A DNA stretch of 7,343 nt from an uncultured bacterium (GTDB lineage Bacteria > Bacillota > Clostridia > Lachnospirales > Lachnospiraceae), in contig CAJMMH010000138.1 in assembly GCA_905214365.1 (NCBI GenBank), forward strand, positions 1 through 7,343, read 5' to 3'. Position numbers and translations under genes: made by a program. Shown piece by piece: positions 1 through 5,342 of the stretch (position 1 is the first letter of the stretch; each line of letters starts with the position of its first letter). The notes under the pieces were generated by a model. The model searched no databases and was not told where the DNA came from. It worked only from the letters and a program-made list of their open reading frames with translations.

Positions 1-1580
1 GACTGGTTGATTTTGATGGTATTAAGAAGATTCTGCTGCAGATGGCAGTTGTCATCGGAATCGGCGCGTTAGCGCAGTGGGTGATGAATATCTGCAACAA
101 TAAGATTACCTACGGTGTTGTCAAGGATATCCGTCAGGAAGCCTTCGCACATCTGGAAAAGCTTCCGTTATCCTATCTGGATCAGCATCCGTACGGAGAT
201 ATTGTGAGCCGGATCATTGCGGACGCGGATCAGTTTTCCGATGGTCTGCTGATGGGCTTTACACAGCTGTTTTCCGGCGTCATTACGATTCTCGGAACGC
301 TGATTTTCATGCTGACGATTAATGTGGCGATTACCGTGATTGTCGTTGTTCTGACACCGCTTTCGTTCCTGGTGGCAGGATTTATTGCAAAGCGCACGTT
401 TTCTATGTTCCAGCTGCAGTCCAGGGCGAGAGGCGATCAGACAACTCTGATTGACGAGATGATCGGAAATCAGAAGATTGTGCAGGCGTTCCGTCAGGAG
501 GACGAGGTATTAGAGAAGTTTGATGAGATCAACGGACGTCTGGAAAATTATTCCATGCGCGCGACCTTCTTCTCATCGATTACCAATCCGTCCACCCGTT
601 TTGTCAATGCTCTGGTATACGCGGCAGTTGGAATCGCAGGCGCGCTGTACGCGATCCGCGGCGGCATTAATGTTGGTCAGCTGTACAGCTTTTTGAGCTA
701 CGCAAACCAGTATACCAAGCCATTCAATGAGATTTCCGGTGTTGTCACTGAGCTGCAGAACGCGCTTGCGTGCGCAAACCGTCTGTTTGAGCTGATCGAG
801 GAAAAGCCGCAGATCCCGGATGCGCCGGACGCAAAGGTGCTGACAGATGCAAAAGGAAAGGTATCGCTCGAACATGTTTATTTCTCTTATACGAAGGATA
901 AGAAGCTGATTGAGGACTTTAACCTGCAGGTAAAGCCAGGCCAGCGCGTTGCGATTGTTGGTCCGACCGGCTGCGGAAAAACAACGATGATTAATCTGCT
1001 GATGCGTTTCTATGATGTGGACGGCGGAGCAATCCGTGTAGATGCAAACGATATCCGGTCTCTGACAAGAAAGAGTCTGCGCTCCAACTACGCGATGGTT
1101 CTTCAGGAAACGTGGCTGAAGGCGGGAACAATCCGGGACAACCTGATGATGGCAAAGCCGGACGCGACGGAAGAGCAGATGATCGAAGCGGCAAAGGCGG
1201 CGCATGCGCACAGCTTTATCAAGCGTCTGCCGCAGGGCTACGATACCGTGATCGGCGAGGACGGCGGCCGCCTGTCCCAGGGACAGAAGCAGCTGCTCTG
1301 CATTGCGCGTGTCATGCTGAGCCTGCCGCCGATGCTGATTCTGGACGAGGCAACCTCCTCGATCGATACCAGAACCGAAATCAAGATTCAGGAAGCGTTC
1401 GCAAAGATGATGAAGGGACGTACCAGCTTTATCGTTGCGCACCGTCTTTCCACTATCCGCGAAGCGGACATTATCCTTGTCATGCGCGATGGAAAAATCA
1501 TCGAGCAGGGCAATCACGAGGAACTGCTGGCAAAAGGCGGTTTCTATGCGGAGCTGTACAATAGCCAGTTTGCGCTTTGA
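1..1580 (+). CDS. ABC-type multidrug/lipid exporter, fused permease and ATPase (5'-truncated)
   Basis: The reading frame is open from base 3, so the gene starts outside the window; the first Met seen (base 42) is internal. Counting from that Met, there are membrane segments near residues 1-17, 72-92, 94-115 and 187-205. The first transmembrane helix is missing. The ATPase domain starts near residue 273. It has Walker A GPTGCGKTT (307-315), Q-loop Gln355, signature LSQGQ (411-415), Walker B with catalytic Glu (LDEATSSID, 434-442) and switch His467. Such half-transporters dimerise in the cytoplasmic membrane and export drugs or lipids using ATP. In heterodimeric exporters of the TM287/288 and BmrCD type, one subunit keeps the catalytic Glu but has a non-consensus signature. 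LSQGQ with an intact Glu fits that subunit, so a partner gene just upstream is likely. The family is certain; the substrate is unknown. Confidence 0.95.
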   Translation, partial: LVDFDGIKKILLQMAVVIGIGALAQWVMNICNNKITYGVVKDIRQEAFAHLEKLPLSYLDQHPYGDIVSRIIADADQFSDGLLMGFTQLFSGVITILGTLIFMLTINVAITVIVVVLTPLSFLVAGFIAKRTFSMFQLQSRARGDQTTLIDEMIGNQKIVQAFRQEDEVLEKFDEINGRLENYSMRATFFSSITNPSTRFVNALVYAAVGIAGALYAIRGGINVGQLYSFLSYANQYTKPFNEISGVVTELQNALACANRLFELIEEKPQIPDAPDAKVLTDAKGKVSLEHVYFSYTKDKKLIEDFNLQVKPGQRVAIVGPTGCGKTTMINLLMRFYDVDGGAIRVDANDIRSLTRKSLRSNYAMVLQETWLKAGTIRDNLMMAKPDATEEQMIEAAKAAHAHSFIKRLPQGYDTVIGEDGGRLSQGQKQLLCIARVMLSLPPMLILDEATSSIDTRTEIKIQEAFAKMMKGRTSFIVAHRLSTIREADIILVMRDGKIIEQGNHEELLAKGGFYAELYNSQFAL

Positions 1581-1718
1581 TTGACTGCGCGCTGCGTTTG
1601 CGGACTGCTGGGCCGCTTTGACGGAGCAGATAAAGCAGGCCGCGGCGGTGAATGCGCTGTCGGCAGCAAGGCAGACTGCAGCTGCTGTGCCTTGACGGGC
1701 AGTGAAAAGAATTACGGG
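1581..1718 (+). other. Structured 3' untranslated region after the ABC exporter
   Basis: This is a GC-rich stretch between the exporter stop and the terminator. It holds two inverted repeats. GGCCGCTTT (1611-1619) pairs with AAAGC (1632-1636) and GGCC (1638-1641), with one bulged A. CAAGGCA (1667-1673) pairs perfectly with TGCCTTG (1688-1694). Neither is followed by a T-run, so neither is a terminator by itself. No convincing coding sequence with a ribosome binding site was found here. It may be no more than a long 3' tail of the exporter transcript. Confidence 0.4.
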
Positions 1719-1766
1719 CAGGCGCCCGGTTTCTGCTTGAAAGAGAGAAGCCGGGCGTCTGTTTTT
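1719..1766 (+). terminator. Rho-independent terminator of the ABC exporter transcript
   Basis: The left arm 1720-1734 (AGGCGCCCGGTTTCT) pairs with the right arm 1746-1760 (AGAAGCCGGGCGTCT) over 15 positions with two G-U wobbles. The loop is 11 nt, C1719-G1761 adds one more pair, and TTTTT follows at 1762-1766. It isolates the exporter transcript from the promoter that starts about 30 nt further on. Confidence 0.9.
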
Positions 1767-1775
1767 GTGTTCTTA

Positions 1776-1789
1776 CGTATATTTGTTCG
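1776..1789 (-). promoter_or_regulatory. Weak LexA/SOS-box-like site upstream of the promoter
   Basis: On the - strand this reads CGAACAAATATACG. It has one perfect CGAAC half-site and a degenerate second half. It matches 11 of 14 positions of the Bacillus-type SOS box CGAACATATGTTCG. It lies about 9 nt upstream of the -35 element. Taken alone it would be weak; it is listed because three similar sites follow. Confidence 0.4.
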
Positions 1790-1797
1790 ATATCCAC

Positions 1798-1826
1798 TTG
1801 ACAAAACAAACGAATGTTCTTATAAT
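1798..1826 (+). promoter_or_regulatory. Sigma-A promoter of the radical SAM repair operon
   Basis: The -35 element TTGACA (1798-1803) and the -10 element TATAAT (1821-1826) are both perfect consensus, with an ideal 17-nt spacer. Transcription should start near 1833, giving a leader of about 60 nt. A promoter this strong usually needs a repressor, and the spacer itself contains a LexA-box-like sequence. Confidence 0.92.
1807..1820 (-). promoter_or_regulatory. LexA/SOS-box-like operator in the promoter spacer
   Basis: On the - strand this reads AGAACATTCGTTTG, that is GAAC-N4-GTTT, close to the Firmicutes SOS box GAAC-N4-GTTC. It fills the spacer right up to the -10 element, so a bound repressor would block RNA polymerase directly. 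The assignment to LexA is inferred from the motif and from the DNA-repair genes downstream. Confidence 0.65.
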
Positions 1827-1830
1827 AAAA

Positions 1831-1844
1831 CACACATACGTTCT
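1831..1844 (-). promoter_or_regulatory. LexA-box-like site over the transcription start
   Basis: On the - strand this reads AGAACGTATGTGTG. It has a perfect GAAC half and an imperfect second half (GTGT instead of GTTC/GTTT). It covers the predicted start of transcription. Confidence 0.45.
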
Positions 1845-1857
1845 AAACAAAGGTTCG
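1844..1857 (-). promoter_or_regulatory. LexA/SOS-box-like operator in the early leader
   Basis: On the - strand this reads CGAACCTTTGTTTA, with a perfect CGAAC half and GTTT as the second half. It shares one base with the preceding site, so the two could not easily be filled at once. It lies about 11-24 nt after the predicted transcription start. Confidence 0.55.
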
Positions 1858-1879
1858 ATCAAGAGCGTGTTTGAAAAAG

Positions 1880-1886
1880 AAGGTGG
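1880..1886 (+). promoter_or_regulatory. Ribosome binding site deciding the start of the radical SAM gene
   Basis: AAGGTGG lies 7 nt before ATG 1894 but only 1 nt before the in-frame ATG 1888. The spacing favours 1894. If AGAAGG (1878-1883) is used instead, ATG 1888 would be 4 nt away and 1894 would be 10 nt away, which still favours 1894. Confidence 0.6.
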
Positions 1887-1893
1887 GATGGCG

Positions 1894-3330
1894 ATGGAGA
1901 TTCAGGGAACAATGACACTGGAGGAAAAGCTGCATATTCTGGCAGACGCGGCGAAGTATGACGTTGCCTGCACGTCAAGCGGATCCAAACGGAGCGGAGC
2001 GCCGGGCAGCATTGGCTCAGCCTGTGAAGCGGGAATCTGCCACAGCTTTGCCGCGGACGGCCGCTGTATCTCGCTTCTGAAGATTTTGCTGACCAACCAT
2101 TGTGTGTTTGACTGCCGGTACTGTGTCAACCGTTCATCCAATGACGTGCCGAGGGCAGCGTTTACGCCGGAAGAGATCTGTACGCTGACGATGGAGTTTT
2201 ATAAGCGGAACTATATTGAAGGGCTGTTTTTAAGCTCCGGCGTGGTAAAAAGCCCGTCCTATACGATGGGGCTGCTTTATGAGACGCTGTATCTGCTCCG
2301 GTTCAAGTACCGGTTCCGGGGATACATTCACGTAAAGGCGATTCCGGGAGCGGACAGCGGCGTGCTGGAGCGGATCGGGTATCTGGCTGACCGCATGAGC
2401 GTCAATCTGGAGCTTCCGACCTCAGAAGCGCTGTCCCGCCTGGCGCCGGGGAAAACAAGAAAGACGATTCTCGGTCCGATGCGTCTGATTCAGCGCGGTA
2501 CGCAGAGCAATCCAAACGGCGCGGCGCTTGGCGCGTATCAGGCCACCAGGCTGCAGCTGGGATCGAGAGCGGTGCCGGATCGGCTTGGTATAAGAGATGG
2601 AAGCATTGGAAGCGGCTTTCTGGCAGGCGGAAGTTTTCTGAAGGAGCGGAGCTGGCTGCAGGGAGGACGGCTTGCCGATTATGTTCCGGCCGGGCAGAGC
2701 ACGCAGATGATTGTCGGGGCGGCCGGCGAGAGTGATTATGAGGTTCTGGCGGTGTCAGAGGCGCTGTACCGCAATTATGATCTGAAGCGTGTGTTTTATT
2801 CTGGCTTTCTGAATACAACCGGCGACAGCCTGCTTCCCAATACGCCGGACGGCCCGCCGCTTCTGCGGGAGCACCGTCTGTATCAGGCAGACTGGCTGCT
2901 GCGGTACTATGGGTTCCGGGCAGATGAGCTGTTAAGCGAATCCAGACCGAATTTCAATCCGTATCTAGACCCGAAGTGCGACTGGGCCGTCCGCCATCTG
3001 GAGCAGTTTCCGGTTGATGTGGAGACGGCTTCGTATGAGCAGCTGCTCCGGGTGCCAGGAATCGGCGTAAAGTCCGCGCGGCGTATTCTCCGTGCCCGGA
3101 GAAACACGCGTCTGGATTATGACTGCCTGAAGCGGCTTGGCGTTGTCTTAAAGCGCGCGCACTATTTCATCCTGTGCGGCGGGCGGCAGATGCTTCCGTC
3201 GCGCATCGACGAGGGATTTATTACTGCCGGGCTGATGGCGGCAGACCAGAGGGCAAACTGGCGGATCGGCCACGCGGATACCGGAAGACAGCTGTCGCTG
3301 TTTGACGATTTCGGACTGCGTATATCCTGA
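1894..3330 (+). CDS. Radical SAM putative DNA modification/repair protein (TIGR03916-like)
   Basis: The protein is 478 aa from ATG 1894; in-frame ATG 1888 is the alternative start. The 4Fe-4S/SAM motif CX3CX2C is C70-C74-C77, preceded by GICHSF and DGRC, which carry Cys49 and Cys58. The C-terminal third matches the family (VPAGQSTQMIVGA 264-276, REHRLYQADWLLRYYGF 325-341). It includes a helix-hairpin-helix around 380-402 (VPGIGVKSARRI), a non-specific DNA-binding fold. QLSLF at 466-470 fits the sliding-clamp-binding consensus QL[SD]LF. Residues about 201-262 form a Gly/Ser/Arg-rich stretch that seems longer than the usual linker; from memory, family members are nearer 420 aa. The family always occurs with the DUF4130 protein, encoded next. 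The radical chemistry and the target lesion are unknown; SplB is only a distant analogy. It should act on DNA in the cytoplasm, under apparent SOS control. Confidence 0.9.
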   Translation: MEIQGTMTLEEKLHILADAAKYDVACTSSGSKRSGAPGSIGSACEAGICHSFAADGRCISLLKILLTNHCVFDCRYCVNRSSNDVPRAAFTPEEICTLTMEFYKRNYIEGLFLSSGVVKSPSYTMGLLYETLYLLRFKYRFRGYIHVKAIPGADSGVLERIGYLADRMSVNLELPTSEALSRLAPGKTRKTILGPMRLIQRGTQSNPNGAALGAYQATRLQLGSRAVPDRLGIRDGSIGSGFLAGGSFLKERSWLQGGRLADYVPAGQSTQMIVGAAGESDYEVLAVSEALYRNYDLKRVFYSGFLNTTGDSLLPNTPDGPPLLREHRLYQADWLLRYYGFRADELLSESRPNFNPYLDPKCDWAVRHLEQFPVDVETASYEQLLRVPGIGVKSARRILRARRNTRLDYDCLKRLGVVLKRAHYFILCGGRQMLPSRIDEGFITAGLMAADQRANWRIGHADTGRQLSLFDDFGLRIS

Positions 3331-3347
3331 GAACGTGATGTATTCCT

Positions 3348-3361
3348 GGAACAGTTGTTTA
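3348..3361 (+). promoter_or_regulatory. LexA/SOS-box-like site between the two repair genes
   Basis: The sequence GGAACAGTTGTTTA contains GAAC-N4-GTTT, the same form as the boxes at 1807-1820 and 1844-1857. It lies in the 125-nt gap between the radical SAM gene and the DUF4130 gene. No good -35/-10 pair was found around it, so it could be a chance match or could control a weak internal promoter. Confidence 0.35.
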
Positions 3362-3455
3362 TTGGCTTTTTGGATATTCCGGCAGGAATTCCGCCTGCAA
3401 ATTCAGGTACAACGAGGTTCCGAGAGCACATGAAACAGAAAGAGAGGGAACAGTT

Positions 3456-4220
3456 ATGCTTTGTATGATCTGCGGCGATCAGCCGGAGGCAATTCTGACG
3501 GGAATTTATGACGCGTGGGCGGATCCGGTGCCAAACCGGGAGATCCGCATTCAGCTGGCCGGGAGCGGGCAGACCGAGCTGTTCTGTCAGTATCGTACCG
3601 TGACGGCCAGCATGGAAAAGGCGCAGAAGGTTGCACGCAGCATCCGGGCAAAGCTGGGCGCGGATATCTGGGAGGATGTGGAGGTTGCGCTGATGGCCGC
3701 GGAAGCAGATAAGGGGCAGGCTGTTTTTCAGTATCTTAGGACCGCGTTTGCAGTTGGAAAGCAGGTGAAGAATGATCTTGGCAGATCGGAGGTGATGCGG
3801 ATTTTTGAACTGAACCGGATGGTACGCAGAGAATACCAGCATCTGCAGGGCTTTGTCCGGTTCGCGGACGCGCCGTCCGGTGTTCTGGTCGCGCAGCTCG
3901 AGCCAAAGCACAGGCAGGTACCGCTTCTGGCTCCGCATTTTGCAGAACGTCTGAATACCGAGCGTTTTATTTTGTATGATAAGGGGCGGAAGGAAGCGGC
4001 AGTGTACGCGCCGGAGCGCGGGTGGTATCTGACGATCGGTGAAGCTGCCGGGATCGACCGGCTGATCCGGGAGAGTGAACAGGACGGCTATGCGTCTCTC
4101 TGGCAGGTGTTTGTTGACAGTATAGCCATTGCGGAACGGCGCAATCCGCGCTGCCAGGACAACCTGCTGCCGAAGCGTTTCCGTCCATGTATGACAGAGT
4201 TCCGGAAGTTCCCGCATTGA
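3456..4220 (+). CDS. DUF4130 'probable DNA metabolism protein' (TIGR03915-like), partner of the radical SAM protein
   Basis: The protein is 254 aa. ATG 3456 has GAGAGGG (3442-3448) 7 nt upstream. The body matches the TIGR03915/DUF4130 family: REYQHLQGFVRF (125-136), PLLAPHFAERL (156-166), FILYDKGRKEAAVY (171-184) and a C-terminal block that includes IAIAERRNP (223-231) and LLPKRF (237-242). In some bacteria this domain is fused to a uracil-DNA-glycosylase-family domain (TIGR03914). Here there is no such fusion; the protein ends just after DUF4130. A CX2C lies at residues 3-6. The family is known to co-occur with the radical SAM family encoded just upstream, so the two probably act together in DNA repair. 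The enzymatic activity is unknown. The gene follows in the same direction after 125 nt with no terminator between, consistent with one operon. Confidence 0.88.
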   Translation: MLCMICGDQPEAILTGIYDAWADPVPNREIRIQLAGSGQTELFCQYRTVTASMEKAQKVARSIRAKLGADIWEDVEVALMAAEADKGQAVFQYLRTAFAVGKQVKNDLGRSEVMRIFELNRMVRREYQHLQGFVRFADAPSGVLVAQLEPKHRQVPLLAPHFAERLNTERFILYDKGRKEAAVYAPERGWYLTIGEAAGIDRLIRESEQDGYASLWQVFVDSIAIAERRNPRCQDNLLPKRFRPCMTEFRKFPH

Positions 4221-4245
4221 CTGCCGGGAAAACATATGCTATGAT
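4217..4245 (+). promoter_or_regulatory. Sigma-A promoter for the lgt transcript, overlapping a stop codon
   Basis: The -35 TTGACT (4217-4222) and -10 TATGAT (4240-4245) are separated by 17 nt, with an extended -10 TG at 4237-4238. The -35 includes the TGA stop of the DUF4130 gene. Transcription would begin near 4252, leaving a leader of about 205 nt before lgt. The elements are one base off consensus each, but the spacing is ideal. Confidence 0.7.
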
Positions 4246-4269
4246 GTGGTCGAGTTACAGTTCATGGCA

Positions 4270-4293
4270 GGAATTTTCTGAACTGAAAATTCC
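4270..4293 (+). repeat. Perfect 9-bp inverted repeat with a possible pseudoknot loop
   Basis: GGAATTTTC (4270-4278) and GAAAATTCC (4285-4293) are perfectly complementary around a 6-nt loop TGAACT. The loop plus its next base (TGAACTG, 4279-4285) is also perfectly complementary to CAGTTCA at 4258-4264, just upstream. The RNA could therefore form a pseudoknot or switch between two pairings. Confidence 0.65.
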
Positions 4294-4315
4294 GTAAAAT
4301 AACGTGGTGGCAGTG

Positions 4316-4355
4316 GGATTTTGCCGATTCTGCATGCGAAGCATCGGCAAAATCC
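4316..4355 (+). repeat. Perfect 13-bp inverted repeat
   Basis: GGATTTTGCCGAT (4316-4328) is perfectly complementary to ATCGGCAAAATCC (4343-4355) around a 14-nt loop that contains the palindrome GCATGC. No T-run follows on either strand, so it is not a standard terminator. Confidence 0.75.
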
Positions 4356-4387
4356 GTTACTGTTTGAGCGCAGCGTGGACAGTAACG
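4355..4387 (+). repeat. Perfect 9-bp inverted repeat next to the 13-bp hairpin
   Basis: CGTTACTGT (4355-4363) pairs with ACAGTAACG (4379-4387) around a 15-nt loop with the sequence GAGCGCAGCG. It shares base 4355 with the preceding hairpin, so the two would stack tightly or compete for that base. Confidence 0.65.
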
Positions 4388-4457
4388 TGGTCGATGCAGG
4401 CAGAAATAAAAAAAGCAGAAGCGCCTCAGCAGGATGCGCTTTGGAAAGGCAGAGAGG

Positions 4458-5243
4458 ATGCATAGTATTATCGTTCAGATCGGTCCGTTTACCGTGTACA
4501 GCTACGGACTGATGATTGCAGTCGGGATTCTGACTGCGTTTTATACATCAATTGTGAGGGCAAAAAAACGCGGCATGGATGCGGACGAGCTGTTTAATAT
4601 GGGGTTGATTGGTCTGGCAGGCGGATTGATCGGAGCAAAGCTTCTTTACTGGATTACGGAGCTTCCGGAGATTATCCGGAATCCGCGGCTGATGCTGCAG
4701 CTGAATGAAGGCTTTGTGGTATACGGCGGGCTGATCTGCGGTTTCCTGGCTCCGTATGTGTATACCAGAGTAAAAAAACTCCCGTTCTGGAGTTATCTTG
4801 ACCTTGCGGTTGCTGGTGTGGCGGCTGCGCAGGGCTTTGGCCGGATCGGCTGTTTTCTTGCCGGGTGCTGCTATGGAAAGGAAACGTCAGGCGCGTTTGG
4901 CGTGGTATTTCCGGAGGGCAGCCTGGCTCCGGCCGGGGTTCCGCTGATTCCGACACAGCTGATTTCATCTGCCGGCGATTTCGCAATTGCGCTGATTCTG
5001 TTCCTGGCGGAGAAAAAGGAGCGAAAGCCCGGTGTGGTCAGCGGATTGTATCTGGTGTTATATTCGGTCGGCAGGTTTCTGATTGAGTTTCTTCGCAATG
5101 ATCCGAGAGGAACGGTAGGTGTGCTGTCAACGTCGCAGTTTATCGCGCTGTTTACGCTGGCGCTTGGCATTGCAGTGATGATGTTTCATCTGCGGGGCGG
5201 TCAGGCGAAAACGGATGCTGCAGGACAAAGCGCAGAAAAATAA
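4458..5243 (+). CDS. lgt: Prolipoprotein diacylglyceryl transferase
   Basis: Lgt transfers a diacylglyceryl group from phosphatidylglycerol to the lipobox cysteine of prolipoproteins in the cytoplasmic membrane, the first step of lipoprotein maturation. ATG 4458 is preferred over the in-frame ATG 4434. It has GGAAAGG (4443-4449) 8 nt upstream and gives the typical N-terminus (MHSIIVQIGPFTVYSYGLM). The protein is 261 aa, a normal length, and strongly hydrophobic with several membrane segments. The family signature is GRIGCFLAGCCYG (128-140). Arg129 and Gly140 align with E. coli Arg143 and Gly154, but Cys132 replaces Asn146 and Cys137 replaces the Glu. GRFLIEF (205-211) supplies Arg206 and Glu210, matching E. 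coli Arg239 and Glu243. The motif LSTSQ (223-227) is also typical. It appears to be the first gene of a transcript from the promoter at 4217-4245. The Cys-rich form resembles variants I associate with Clostridia. Confidence 0.94.
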   Translation: MHSIIVQIGPFTVYSYGLMIAVGILTAFYTSIVRAKKRGMDADELFNMGLIGLAGGLIGAKLLYWITELPEIIRNPRLMLQLNEGFVVYGGLICGFLAPYVYTRVKKLPFWSYLDLAVAGVAAAQGFGRIGCFLAGCCYGKETSGAFGVVFPEGSLAPAGVPLIPTQLISSAGDFAIALILFLAEKKERKPGVVSGLYLVLYSVGRFLIEFLRNDPRGTVGVLSTSQFIALFTLALGIAVMMFHLRGGQAKTDAAGQSAEK

Positions 5244-5291
5244 CAGATCATCGATAACAGAAAGTTCAACATGCCTGGGGTACATCAGAGC

Positions 5292-5304
5292 GTACCGGAG
5301 GTAC
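5292..5304 (+). repeat. Short GTAC-centred inverted repeat in the lgt-ybaK gap
   Basis: GTACC (5292-5296) and GGTAC (5300-5304) are perfectly complementary around GGA. An upstream GGTAC near 5279-5283 could pair with the first GTACC instead. The 99-nt gap otherwise shows no terminator and no clear promoter, so the deacylase gene is probably co-transcribed with lgt. Confidence 0.3.
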
Positions 5305-5342
5305 AAAGTGCCGCGGCAAAAGCAGGAAAAGAGAAGACGATT

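Larger units (their letters stand above)
4300..4391 (+). repeat. 9-nt direct repeat flanking the hairpin region
   Basis: TAACGTGGT occurs at 4300-4308 and again at 4383-4391. The 74 nt between them hold the 13-bp hairpin and most of the 9-bp hairpin. The right copy shares TAACG with the right arm of the second hairpin. This could be a target-site duplication of a small inserted element, or chance similarity between structured parts of one RNA. Confidence 0.4.
4246..4457 (+). other. Long structured leader of lgt
   Basis: This stretch separates the promoter at 4217-4245 from the lgt start. It contains three strong inverted repeats (listed separately) and a smaller one, AAGCGC (4419-4424) with GCGCTT (4436-4441), just before the lgt ribosome binding site. 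There is no good coding frame with a ribosome binding site and no terminator with a T-run. It matches no riboswitch class I recognise. It could be a cis-regulatory leader, a small RNA, or a repeat element inserted between operons. Confidence 0.45.

Noticed and set aside
573..1517. Long open frame on the - strand inside the ABC exporter gene
   Set aside because: It lies wholly antisense to an unmistakable ABC transporter, shows no recognisable domain, and its composition (many Arg, Cys, His, Leu) is typical of an antisense shadow.
1581..1874. Possible small + strand gene (about 97 codons, TTG start) after the exporter
   Set aside because: It has no ribosome binding site, runs through the terminator and the next promoter, and resembles no protein I know.
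1765..1893. Upstream start for the radical SAM gene extending it by about 40 residues
   Set aside because: The extension would begin inside the terminator and upstream of the promoter, so it cannot be on the transcript. The ribosome binding site and family N-terminus support ATG 1894 (or 1888).
3162..4235. Long open frame (357 codons) on the - strand across the DUF4130 gene
   Set aside because: It overlaps a family-matching gene on the + strand, has no recognisable motif, and its sequence looks like a reverse-complement shadow.
4316..4355. 13-bp inverted repeat as the terminator of the repair operon
   Set aside because: No T-run follows the right arm, nor the reverse-strand equivalent, so it does not meet the criteria for an intrinsic terminator.
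4434..4457. Earlier ATG start for lgt
   Set aside because: It adds eight residues (MRFGKAER) not typical of Lgt and has a poorer ribosome binding site than ATG 4458.
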